DNA from: Polytrichum commune
Lineage: Eukaryota > Streptophyta > Polytrichopsida > Polytrichales > Polytrichaceae
Direction of reading: 5' to 3'
Assembly: GCA_950295325.1 (NCBI GenBank)
Contig: OX485808.1
Span: 2,546,501 to 2,610,500, forward strand
Length of the DNA: 64,000 nucleotides
Numbering within the stretch: position 1 is the first letter of the stretch; each line of letters starts with the position of its first letter. Of this stretch, positions 1 through 10,016 are shown one piece after another. The position numbers and the translations under genes were made by a program. The notes below the pieces were generated by a model. It searched no databases and was not told where the DNA came from. It saw only the letters and a program-made list of their open reading frames with translations.

Positions 1-2567
1 ATATTTTAACCTCTGCAGACTCTTCTCTTATTATGCAGAACATGAATATCCTTTCAAGCTTGGATGCTCAGTTTGACATGTTGATCCTTGGATAACTATT
101 GGTTGCTATAATAGTTGCTATGGATCTACCAGGTTAGCCTAGTCAGACGTCTACTGCTTTTGTCTGAATTTCGTGCGAAATCTCTGTCCACATTCCGCAT
201 TCGAAATTCTAGTCTGCGTCTAATATGTGGACTCTTGTGACTGTCAAGCTCACATATGGAATGCGCAATTCTATGACCGCCACTTACGTAAGTTTTGTCC
301 ATCAGTTCCGTTTTTCGAGGTGACATTTGTGGTCACGAGAATCTCTCTTCAGGAACCAATCATTAGCAGGTAATAATTGCCTCACAGACTCCCATGATTT
401 TCCATGAGGCTGGTTAGGTGCATTTCATTGATTTGCTGTTGGAGCACCATTCCCCATGGAGGCAACCTACGGTCCACCCCTGTGACATATTTCAACATCC
501 CGCTGGGGGTTGTGGTGCTCCGAATAGGTTCAGCCTGCTGGTGTGACGTCGAATTTATATGATACCACAAGATCTTCGCCAGGTTCTGAAACTTTGTGGA
601 TTCTGTTATTAAATTTTCCTGATCACTTTCTCATATTCAGGAACCTGGACAGAATTGATTTCGTGATCAATTTGTGGTCATTATTCTTTGCAGATCTCAG
701 CCTCTGTACTTCTATCTACAGGATTGGTTGCAACTTGTGAGGTGAGGTTCAGATCAGCAGTCACTAGATGCCATGCTAGTAGTGGTCAGTAGTCAACAAC
801 GTTGCCCTCCAGTTTGCCATTCAAGTTGGTTGTCATCGCTACGGTACACTCAATATCGTGTTTGCTATTCTGCATGTTGCAATGCATAATTCCACTGTAA
901 ATTTCTTTATCTGCAGTACTCACGTGATTGAGTTCATGTTTTAGATAAATATTCCTCCTTCATGACCTGAAAGACATGTCCATCTAGATCGGTACCTCAC
1001 ACAAGCCCGAGTTGATGCCATTAGGCTTTGATACGTGAGTGATACGTCTTTGATTTTATTAGACTCGAGACAGTCTTCATCTACTTCTGGAACTGCAGCT
1101 TGAGATTCGCTCATTTTAGGATGTTACTCAGGGCTGTGCTACTCCAAAGTGGTTCAGCCTGTTAGCGTTAAGTTGTTGCGACAGTTTTTGTGGAAATTAC
1201 ACACGATCTTCGCAGGTTTCGAAAGTACATAGTAATATTTGAATTTTTTTGGAAACTTTTTCACATGTAAAGAACTCGGATAAACTCTATCGCAGTGGTG
1301 TGATGCTTCTAATGGTCAAGTCTTATTTTCCTTCTGAATTTCAGCCTCTTGCCACCATGCAACGGACGGGTTTTGATTTTGTTGATAACCCCGCGGTAAG
1401 ATCTGTATTAGCAACTACTAGAAGGTGAGCAGGGACCATATCAAATAGCCATCTTGAACTTGCACTTCCAGTTTGCATCCGGAGTTATTTTCAGTCAAGT
1501 TTGCTGTAAGATCCTCAACGCAGCTGAATCTTTTCTATTCTCTTGCGGTTACAGACACTACTGGAATCCAGTGGATTTAATGTAATATTCGTTTGTCAGC
1601 TTTGTGACATTCTAAGTCTCCATTCAGAGAAGTGTCATTTGTGACATTATTGTGCTCAATAAGTTGACATTAACGCAATCAAAAAGCATTTAGTGAGAAT
1701 TTGCCAGTCTGATAAGGGCATGCATCATTTGATTGCCTGCATTTTAAATACACCTTGCTGACCTCATAAAGGGTGCAAGATTTCGAGGAATTATTCATCT
1801 GAGGAGCAGCTTGTCTCTTGATTCAGCCACAAAGTTTGAGAATGGACATGGTTGAGTCCAGCATATAGGTTGTGACTTTCTGAGTTGTAGGATCAGGAGG
1901 CGGTTCCAGAGAGCTGACTGCTAACCTTAAGGAACCTTCACGTCGATAATTCTTTGTTCCTCATCGAGAATGTCACTGTTCCGAGTACAGCTTGAAATTC
2001 AGCGGTTTAATTACTGTGTCTCCTTTACCAGTGAGAACATGCTTACCAGGGTAACTTTCCTTTTTGTTTCTTAAAAGCGCCAAAATTCTAAATTCTGCGT
2101 TGTAGATGTGCTTAATTGTGGCTAAGGTGATGTAAGGAACACGGATGCCTTTGATTGAAAATTATGACATACTTTCCATCGGTCTTGACGTGATAATTGC
2201 TATCTTGGATTTTGGATCTGTTCCCAGTCGTGAGCTGGTGATCAGCTGATTCCGTTACTTTCGTGGATGCTGGTCAAGGATGTGCTGTTGAGAAGACAGC
2301 CTACTTATGCGAAAATTAAGATCCACTTCTGCGACTGCAGCTAAGGATGCAGCTGACGAATGTGCTATTCTAAGGCGGTTCACCTCTTGTGGCATAAGCG
2401 ATTTGTTGTGAAGTGTAAGCAGGTTCGTCTCCAAGTTTTGAGTTCACATTTAGCAGTTCTGTACTTGATTTTTCCTCATTGTCTTTGCATTAAGAGCCTG
2501 GACAGAAATTGTTTCAGTGGTGAATTTATACTCGTTCTTTATTGCGTACCATTCTGAAGTGGTGTAG
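1..2567. other. No gene seen; old diverged duplicated modules
   Basis: I can support no protein gene here. The stretch carries weakly similar blocks that recur further on: text around 520-680 resembles 1150-1330 (both run from a 'cct..tt' motif through an 'acgatcttcgc(c)agg' motif to a T-rich stretch). The block around 240-420 resembles 4060-4290, and 1820-2040 resembles 3170-3400, 3870-3990 and 4470-4560, each with an 'aggcggt..gag..agctgact' motif followed by 'ttcctcat'. These look like ancient tandem or segmental duplicates. No poly-A tails, TIRs or clear coding frames were found. Confidence 0.4.
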
Positions 2568-2783
2568 TGGGAGCTCTCCCTAGACAAGCACCTTGGAAAG
2601 TGTACACTCGATGAGATTCTTTTTGGCAAGGCTTCCCAGTTAAATCTTGGTAGATGGGAGGAGGCTTTGTGTCCGAAGATAGGCAACAATGAGGTGTCGA
2701 CTAAAGAGAGCTTCCCGGTTGGCATTTCATGCATGCATACAAGGACCTTGATTTTTGGAAATTTGGTTTTGAAGCTTGATTAG
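2568..2783 (+). CDS. Exon-like open frame, unknown product
   Basis: An open frame of 71 codons runs from just after an in-frame TAG (2565-2567) to a TAG at 2781-2783 and has no ATG near its start, so it would have to be a 3-prime exon entered through an acceptor such as the TAG|TGG at its left edge. The predicted peptide has a soluble, mixed composition (LDEILFGK, RWEEALCPKIGN, STKESFPVGISC) that looks more protein-like than the antisense frame over the same bases. I recognise no domain. No second exon was paired with it. It could be a chance open frame. Confidence 0.2.
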   Translation, partial: WELSLDKHLGKCTLDEILFGKASQLNLGRWEEALCPKIGNNEVSTKESFPVGISCMHTRTLIFGNLVLKLD

Positions 2784-3588
2784 AAAGAGAATGTCCTTAC
2801 ACATGCTTAAGAATTTTATGTGCAAGATAATATACCATGGGCATGTTTTCAGTTTTCTGATATCCCGGATGTGGGTTCTGGTTGAGGAGGCAATAGGAAG
2901 TGCAGAGGGGCCATGCGAGTAGCGGTTTAACCGTTGTTTTCATTTGGAGTTGTGTTTCGTGCAGCCTACATGGTACTCAATACAGCTGAATCATCTTGTA
3001 TATATCATGATGGCAATCGAAACATATTTTCTCTAAATTTGAGAAAGTCCGTACATATATTTGTGTAGAGTCTGAGTGCACTTGGTCGACATCGTGAATG
3101 ACCCCAAAATTTGCGGGGCACAAGATGTGTTTGAGATACTGCCTCTGCATAGGATGTCTGTACGTATTCATTCAGTCACAAGGATTTGAGCATTCATGCA
3201 GTTGAGTCCAACTAATTTGAAGCTGATTCTATCTTTGTATACATCGGCAAGGTTGAAAATTTCATAATGCTTGTGGTCTGGTGATTTTCAAGTCCAGGAG
3301 GTGGTCTCAGGGAGTTGGCTGGTAATCCAGAGCTTCTCATTCAACATGTTCCTGAGCACCTTTCACACCAGTTACTGTATCATTCTGAATTTTCTGCGAT
3401 GATAACTAATCATCGAGGTTTGATGACAGAAAGTCGGTTGACTCCACCAACTGTGTCTGCATCTTACAAACCACTGAATTCCATGAGACGCAAGCTGTGT
3501 TCGCGGGTTTCGACTGTTGCAAATGTAAGCATATTTTATCCTTCTTTTGTCATGGCTTACAACTGCAACGCATGTGATAATCACTCAG

Positions 3589-3804
3589 GACAAATTTAGT
3601 GTGAGAAGATTTGCATATGAAGCAGCGGATTGGTATGCAGGGGAGGACCTCAATGGAGGATTTCTTGAAATGGAGGGGCTCAAAAGGGAGGACAGTAAAT
3701 GCAAGAGTGCTCTGTACCAGGGAACTTTCCTTGCATCAAGAACTTACAAAACAACCAAGGATTTGCATTTCATAAAAAAATATAGAGGACTTTCCAGGGG
3801 ATGA
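3589..3804 (+). CDS. Exon-like open frame, terminal exon, unknown family
   Basis: A good acceptor (ATCACTCAG, ending at 3588) is followed by an open frame of 71 codons ending in TGA at 3802-3804. The peptide begins DKFSVRRFAYEAADWYAGED, continues through a charged stretch (EGLKREDSKCKS) and has the motif ALYQGTFLAS near residue 48. A related motif, TWFKGTFLAM, lies at similar spacing in the open frame at 6923-7192, so the two are probably paralogous exons of one duplicated gene. I do not recognise the family. Upstream exons were not identified. The frame may belong to a decayed gene, because neighbouring modules in this part of the window are degraded. Confidence 0.35.
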   Translation, partial: DKFSVRRFAYEAADWYAGEDLNGGFLEMEGLKREDSKCKSALYQGTFLASRTYKTTKDLHFIKKYRGLSRG

Positions 3805-4659
3805 AGGAACATCATGCACAATTTTGGAGGGATGCATTGTGTGATGGTAGACCGCGCGCTGGTAGGTATGATTCATGATCACGAGGCGGTCCGAGATAGC
3901 TGACTATGAACTTAAATGTTTCCTACCATTATGTTCCTCATTCATTGAATTAGAGTACAGGTTGATTTAGCGGTGCAATATTGGTGAGTGTCTAGCTATG
4001 AACACCTAGACCAAGAAAGAATCATCATGATCTTCAGTCTGGAATAATGTATTGTGAGAGGCATGCTTCTGCATGTCACTATTCGCAATTCCACCGTTAT
4101 CTCTTACGTGTGGTGACTTGAGATGTTGTATGAATTACACATCTTAGGGATCGCGAAATATATACTGTCCATCACTTTTATTTCTTGAGATGACATTTGT
4201 GATCTTGGGAGAGCTTCAATCTGAGAGCGAATAGGAAATGAGATGAAGTTTGCCTCACATTGTAGCATTTCGTGATTTGTGTGAAATCTATACAGGAACT
4301 TGCCAGGTTTACATAGCTGTGAGACTTATGGGAAGAAGATGCGTTTGAAGAGTTGTCTTATATAATGGTCTTGAGCATGCACACATGGTTATCGGCATAC
4401 TTGTAGCTGGTGCTAGGAGTTCTTTCTTTGGAGATATTGGCAAAGATTGAAATCCTCACAACTACTGGCATGAAGGGATTCGTAATCTCAGGGAGTTTGT
4501 CTACTGACTTAAAGATTTCCTTTCTCGATTAGCATTATGTTCCTCATCAGTTCGTTCAAAAACACGTAGAAATTAGAAATTTCTGGTGCGGTTATAGTGG
4601 GTAATACTTGAGGACATCTTGACCAAAAATATGTTATGAATTTATAGCCAAGGTGATTA

Positions 4660-4890
4660 GAAGAAGCTGCGAAATTGAAGATATGAATTCTGGAATCTCG
4701 AAACTGAATTAGTTTGCTCTTTAGCATCGGGATGAGATACGATGTCGAGATGCCATGGAAGTTGCGAAGTAGTAGGTGACTCTGAGCTTCACGGTTCACG
4801 CGTGGTTCTTCCGGGACAATGTGCAAAGCCATCGGCCACCAATTCCCTTCACGATTTGAGAAAGTGCAATTACGCATTCATCTAAGTCAT
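4660..4890 (-). repeat. Exon module U, copy 1 (minus)
   Basis: This is one of three copies of the same sequence module. Read on the minus strand it contains an open frame of about 120 codons with HIVPEE, LLRNFHG, TSYLIP and FNFAASSNHLG. The same peptide string recurs in copy 2 (5470-5735, plus strand) and in degraded form in copy 3 (6370-6690, minus strand). The DNA also matches directly: the stretch around 4730-4890 and that around 6500-6680 share long near-identical runs in the same orientation. Recurrence of one reading frame suggests an ancestral exon, but the function is unknown and copy 3 contains stops. Confidence 0.55.
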
Positions 4891-5220
4891 ATTTTATCCC
4901 AGCTCACATTCTTGCAAGATTAGTTTCAGCAGATTGGTGTTTATATGCAGGTTCCATGTTGGTCGCTAAATTCAAATCCCTGGATTTCCCCTCTTCATTG
5001 CAAGTATGACCACGAGTCAGGAGGGCATGCGAGCCGGGATGAAACAAAGCTTAAATTGCATGCATCATTGATGCACTTTCTCAAATCTTTGAGGTAGACG
5101 TGTGTTCTTTAGATACTGTTCTCTGTGGACCCACTTCTCGTGGGATATGAAACACGTAATTAGTGCGAGATGATTAGCAAATCCAAACCGAGCCCGTAAC
5201 CAGTTGCTTCATAATTTTCG

Positions 5221-5475
5221 GAGCTCATGTGAATATCTTATTCAATTCAAAGTGAAGATTCTCATGCTCATTAAGTGGTCATATAGATCCCCCCAATCAC
5301 GTTGACTATTGATCCTGGAATGGTTAACATGTTTTGAGCACGTAGTTCAATCTCTTTTAAACACATGATTACTTTTTGGCGTTCGTTCTTAGATCCACAC
5401 CTAATCGCATACCACTCTTTTTGCAGGTGTTCAGATTAATGTCGTTTTGGAATTAGGCAAGTCTACCCGAAGGGA
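5221..5475 (+). repeat. Repeat family B, copy 1
   Basis: The block from the 'ttcataattttcggagctc' region to 'ggaattaggcaagtctac' matches 34580-34850 and 59500-59760 in the same orientation. Shared landmarks, in order, are a 'tgctcattaagtgg' motif, a homopolymer after 'atag(a/g)tc', an 'acacatg' motif, 'gtccgttctt(a/g)gatc', and 'gtgtcc' followed by 'ggaattagg'. It carries no coding potential that I can see. A plausible splice acceptor (tttttgcag) lies inside this copy at about 5417-5425. The class of element is unknown. Confidence 0.55.
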
Positions 5476-5735
5476 ATTGGTGACTGATGATGGCTGTGCG
5501 CATTGTCCCGGAAGATCTAGGTATGAACATTAAAAGTCAAAGTTACCTACTCATTACTACGCAACTTCCATGGCATCTTGACATCGTATCTCATCCTCAA
5601 ACTGATCAAGAACTTTTTAAATGGTTCAGATTCCATGTATTGAATTTCGCAGCTTCTTCCAACCACCTTGGGTGCAAGGCACTGATGACCAGGCTGGCAA
5701 CTACTCGTGGAGATTCTTGGTATGTATACCTCCAT
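5470..5735 (+). repeat. Exon module U, copy 2 (plus)
   Basis: The plus strand matches the reverse complement of 6370-6625 and of 4660-4860, so copies 2 and 3 form an inverted repeat around a spacer of about 630 bases. The open frame in this copy includes RIVPEDLG, DIVSHPQTDQE and FNFAASSNHLG; an alternative frame gives QIPCIEFRSFFQPPW and DDQAGNYSW. Copies 2 and 3 both end near 'caggctggcaactac'. The family is not recognised. Frame use differs between copies, so all three may be non-functional. Confidence 0.55.
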
Positions 5736-6369
5736 TCAGTAACGCTATTCCGAGTTTTTACATAGCTCAATTCGGATTTCAGCTGTGTAATCTACATACT
5801 CGCATTCCAATTAGCATTGCTCATCTATCATAGTGCAACTCGACGTTTAAGGGTTTCGCCAATCAACATAATGACTTGATTGAATCATGAAATTAGCGAT
5901 GACAAATCGCATTCTCCTAGGATTCATAGTGCATCTGAAATTCTAAAAGGTGATCTACCTGCATCCCTCGCCGGGCAGGATCCTTATTTCCTGAAATCCC
6001 AACCTCGAGGGGTCTTACCCGGGTTAAATACGGGGCAGGATTCCTTGTCTTGGCCATGTCTTTTCCTTCCAAGTGATAGGTAGCTTCGCAATTTATGGCT
6101 ATATTTGCCTTCGAGATTGATTAGTAGTTCTGTGGTTTGAAAGCAGCAGAACTTCAAACAACATCCGCACATGTACCTTCTCTTACCCTTTGAATGAAGG
6201 CTTTTTGTTGAAAGATGAACAGTAAGCCAAAAGAAAAGGAAAATTTGAAGGTTGTGCATTCATTTTGTTTCATTTCTTTCATAGATAGGTAATGCGAGTA
6301 TGTAGATTACACAGATGAAAACCTAATTAAACTATTCAAGAAATTGGAATAGTAGTGCGGAATGCAGGT
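5736..6369. other. Spacer between inverted U modules; nothing recognised
   Basis: About 630 bases without a recognisable gene. A short GC-richer patch at about 5955-6050 has two similar 'gggcaggat' segments and an open frame, but no domain. It would be the loop between inverted module copies 2 and 3. Confidence 0.3.
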
Positions 6370-6690
6370 GTATATGCCGAGATTCTCCAACAGTAGTTGC
6401 CAGCCTGGTCAGTGCCATAACAACCAAGGTGGTTGGAAGAAGCTGCGACATTGAAGATGTGGAATCTGAACCAGTTTTCTTCAGTTCTTCAGTTCCAGGA
6501 TGAGATACGATGTCAACATGCCATGGAAGTTGCGAAGTAGTTGGTGCTCTGAGCTTTGGGGTTCATACGTCGATTCTTTCGGGACAATGTGCAGTCATTG
6601 GCCACCAATTCCCTTAATGGTTTGAGAAAATGCAATGACGCATGCATCTAAGTTATGTTTCATCCCCATTCACATGCTCTTCTGACTCGT
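6370..6690 (-). repeat. Exon module U, copy 3 (minus), degraded
   Basis: The minus strand repeats the module of copies 1 and 2: a 'cacattgtccc' segment, 'cttccatggcat', 'tcgtatctcatcct', 'gcagcttcttccaaccaccttgg' region and 'gaccaggctggcaactac'. Stop codons interrupt the frame that is open in copy 1, for example after the HIVPKE-equivalent segment and after LELKN. One frame still reads HIFNVAASSNHLGCYGTDQ. The copy therefore looks like a decayed exon. Confidence 0.5.
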
Positions 6691-6922
6691 GGCCATTCTT
6701 GCAACGTAAAGGGGAGATCCAGGGGTTTGAAAGTAGCGACCAACATTGAACCTGCATATTAACACCAATCTTCTGTAGAGATGCTCGAATTATTGGATAG
6801 TCACCGGAAGCATCTACACTGGCATTGGCATTTTTATGACGCCCTTTGGCCTCTTTGCAGTCTTCTTGTCGGACCAATCATAGCCTTCATGAGCAGCAGG
6901 TGAGAGTGTCGTCCTGGTAACG

Positions 6923-7192
6923 ATGCTGAGTTGGATATTTATGACATATTTCTGTATTAGAGCCACCACCCGTCCTGATGATAGATCGAGGTTCTGTTCA
7001 CTCGTTGACGCCTTGTATCATTTTGCAGCGAGTAAACTTTATTTCCCAAATATTCGCTCGAAGCGGTACTTCAAGAAGTGCATGACTAAAGATAGCACAT
7101 GGTTCAAAGGGACGTTTCTTGCCATGGTGCAATTTTTACAAGGGATACCTAAGCTGGAATTAAATAGCAGTGGAGAACAGAAATTCAAGTAG
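6923..7192 (+). CDS. Exon-like open frame, paralogue of the 3.6 kb exon
   Basis: An open frame ends in TAG at 7190-7192. Two possible acceptors lie inside it: 'ctgtattag' near 6960 and 'cattttgcag' ending at 7028. The second would give an exon beginning at 7029 whose peptide includes KLYFPNIRSKRYFKKC and DSTWFKGTFLAMVQF. The KGTFLA motif and its spacing match ALYQGTFLAS of the exon at 3589-3804, which suggests gene duplication. I recognise no domain. As with the first exon, it may be a remnant. Confidence 0.35.
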   Translation: MLSWIFMTYFCIRATTRPDDRSRFCSLVDALYHFAASKLYFPNIRSKRYFKKCMTKDSTWFKGTFLAMVQFLQGIPKLELNSSGEQKFK

Positions 7193-7667
7193 TTTCATGT
7201 TTTCACTTCTACACAATCGTATTGGAATTTTGGTGTTAATCTCCACTTGAATGAGGGATTCCATCAGTAGCAACTATTTACAATCGTTTCCTTGTAGGAT
7301 GATTGTGGACCTCTTGCCCTCTTGAATGAAGATTCATGTTTCACATACTGTACTTATTAATACAGTGTCATCTTTGCAGGTCCTTCAACGACCTTCATCG
7401 ATGCATGGCAACCAGCCCTGACCTGATTTTCTGCTAGAATGGAGCAAAAGGAAAATCAATATTTTAATAGCAGTGGAAGTCTGCCAATTTCTGAATGTCA
7501 CAGCAAGAAAACTGACGCAGCCTCCACGACTCCATTTACTGGCAAGTGTAATATGTGCAAGCACGCGACGTATCTGTTAACCTTATTTACTGCAAGTTGA
7601 GCAGGCTGTTGACTATGACTCCGGAAACGATTGAAGAGTTCTATATGGACCAACGGTCGCAACACCG

Positions 7668-8974
7668 TCAGCCGGCGCCACATTCACCTTCAGTCTCGCA
7701 TCCGTTGTAGCTGAATCCATCGCAGTCACTGTATCCATTTTCACAGGTTCTCGCAGACCTGGCCGCAGGTGTAACTGCAAAAGTCTTCGATGAAGCTTAA
7801 TTGCATATCAACTATATCAATGCAAACTGACGACCATGTTGGTGTCACGGTGCGATTGCAAAAAAAAAGCCGTCCTGCGCGGGGGGCACATTACAAATGG
7901 AATTGTTGCAGTTGAGGGGGTTGCCCCAGGTCCACTTCTCACACCCGTTCCTCCGATCCCCATCGCAATCCGTGAACCCAAGGGCACATGTAATGTCAGC
8001 GCAAGTGGAGTTGGAGCAGATCATGCCGGAGCTGCAGGTGGCATTAAAAACACCGCAATTGAAAGCGTCACTCGTCAGGTCAGTCTCACATCCGTTGTAG
8101 ACATTGCAATCGCAACTTGCAAACTCTAAGGAGCATGAAGGAGGTGAATGCTGTGCATGTGAAGTTCGAGCATGTGCCGGAGCATGTGGCATTGCAGGCT
8201 CCGCAGTTCGCAAGGTCACTTGTCAAGTCAGCCTCACATCCGTTGGTGGCATTGCCATCGCAAATCTTGTAGCCTGCATGGCAAGTGAACCCGCAACCTC
8301 CCCCAACGCAAGTGGCATTGATCGCTGTTCGTCGGGGCTGCGCATGTGTTTGCACATTTTTCCACAGTCAGCTACTTCGTTGCTGGTGTTGACCTCGCAT
8401 CCGGTGCTGGCATTGCGGTCGCAAGTTTGGAAACCCTAAGTGGCAACTCAGCCCGCAAGCCCCCGCCGAGCAAGTGGCGTCGCCGTTGAGAGCGTTGGCG
8501 CAGGTTTTGCCGCAGCCGCCGCAATTGCTGACCACGTTCTGGATCGGCAAGCAGCTGGAAAGGTTGTTGTTATGGTAATGCCAAAGCTTGAGTCCCTGAG
8601 CACAATGCATCTTGCAAATGCCACCTCGGGAGCACGTCGAATTGCCGTTCTGCGGGACGTTGCAAGACACACCACAAGTTCCACAGTTTTTTGGATCTTT
8701 TCCACGTTAATCTCGCAACCATTGCTGCTATTGCCATCGCAGTCCCTCGACTCACGAGTATTGCAGAAGTTGCTGCACGTACCGTTTTTGCATATCCGCT
8801 GGCTGTGAGGACCACTGGGCACTTCGCACCACAGCTGCCGCAGTTGTTCGGATCTGAGCTGAAGGAGGTACGCCCGTTCTTGCAGGTTGCAAAACCAGAG
8901 GAGTACACTCCGTCTTTGCTTGTCACGGCATCTGTAAATTCATAACAACTTCTCAAGGTCATTAGGCTCATCAA
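7668..8974 (-). pseudogene. Cysteine-rich tandem-repeat protein, frameshifted pseudogene
   Basis: The minus strand encodes about eight units of a cysteine-rich repeat of the form CDGN..NGCE.DL.SD..NCGACN..C, followed by C..GF. Clear units include DCDGNSSNGCEINVEK, ICDGNATNGCEADLTSDLAN, CDCNVYNGCETDLTSD, FTDCDGDRRNGCE and the terminal YSDCDGFSYNGCETEGECG, with TGA at 7668-7670. The repeats can only be followed by changing frame several times: near 8790, at the A-run near 8690, near 8430, near 8340 and near 8120, plus a break near 7870. That indicates a decayed gene rather than introns. The N-terminal part reads DGVYSSGFATCKNGRT. Such repeats are known from myxobacterial extracellular proteins and resemble the plant STIG1 cysteine pattern; an extracellular adhesive or wall role would be usual but is inferred. 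The segment is GC-richer than its flanks. Confidence 0.6.
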
Positions 8975-9246
8975 GTTTCCAAAAAAGCAAATGCAGCAGA
9001 ATCAAATGATCACTGCTTCAACTCATGATTCTAATAAGCTGATGGAATGAAATCAGATTCCTCAGTTTTTGTTACATTGCAAAGTGAAGAAGTCAAGCTT
9101 AGATTCAGAACCATGTCTTACAGTAATCATGCTACCCTCTACCTTCTAATTAAGGGGCCTCTTAGCTCAAGAGTGCTCACTTTTGTCCACGTCTCAATAA
9201 GTTTGCAAGTGCTCTGTAGATGAAGTGATTCGCTTACCGATCTCAG

Positions 9247-9450
9247 CTACTTTGTACACCAAGACAACAACCAGAATCTAAATGGCTCCCTACGTGCGAT
9301 GAAAAGCCATTTGTCAAACGTACACTGAATCTCCTCCAGTGTTTTGCTTTTCCCACATCCACTTCCGCTATTGAGAAGTGGCTCCCAAATGCCCACATCT
9401 TGTTGAAGGTGGTAGTAAATGCTTGATTGATTGACGTCCTCCCGTATCAA
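9247..9450 (-). CDS. Exon-like open frame upstream of the Cys-rich pseudogene
   Basis: An open frame on the minus strand has a plausible protein segment (QDVGIWEPLLNSGS, SKTLEEIQCTFDKWLFIA, EPFRFWLLSWC) and runs into a TAG at the left end. It lies about 270 bases upstream of the cysteine-repeat frames on the same strand and could be an earlier exon of that gene, but I could not verify a donor/acceptor pair. No domain recognised. Confidence 0.2.
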   Translation of the reverse strand: MIREDVNQSSIYYHLQQDVGIWEPLLNSGSGCGKSKTLEEIQCTFDKWLFIARREPFRFWLLSWCTK

Positions 9451-9719
9451 GATATCTCTTCACAGCATCACAGAACCAACTTCGGAGTTGGAGTTTGATC
9501 AACTGAACAGGTTTTGATTATGATCAGATCTGTGTCAGAATCTATTTCGCAAGGGTTAATCCACGCTTCAGTACAAACGTGCTTATGAAATGATGAAATC
9601 TAGGAAAATCTAGGAAATTCGAGTCCACTCACGGACAAAGATCACTAAGATCGATATAATTCCCTGACTCACGACGAATCAGTTTCTAGTTGCAGATCTT
9701 TGTCTCTTGTATAGCGTAC

Positions 9720-10016
9720 CTAAGGATGGCGTTTCATGTTGAGGTAGTTGCAGATGTACAATTGTTCCACATAATTGTACTTTGTTTCTAAAGGGTCAAC
9801 CCTGGTCTGTGCAGTGGAGAATTTGGCAAGGTTGTTTTCAGGCACAAATGATGCCTTGGAATACTGTGTTAAATTACAGTTGGATGAGGGATTCTCCGAC
9901 CACAACCTCTTGATATAAGTAGCTAGGCTTCCTGTTTTCCTACATTGAAGCATTTGGTTCAAGACTTGGGTGCTACGATTTTGTTGTGAATCCTCACTTT
10001 GCAATGCGTAACACAA
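9720..10016 (-). CDS. Exon-like open frame, minus strand, unknown
   Basis: A minus-strand open frame of 98 codons (LNQMLQCRKTGSLATYIKRL, FVPENNLAKFSTAQTRVDPL). Its 3-prime edge reads CCTTAG followed by GTACGC, a usable donor, although the preceding codon is a stop in this frame. It might be a more distal exon of the gene whose remnants lie at 7.67-9.45 kb. The family is unknown and the call rests only on length and composition. Confidence 0.2.
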   Translation of the reverse strand: MCYALQSEDSQQNRSTQVLNQMLQCRKTGSLATYIKRLWSENPSSNCNLTQYSKASFVPENNLAKFSTAQTRVDPLETKYNYVEQLYICNYLNMKRHP

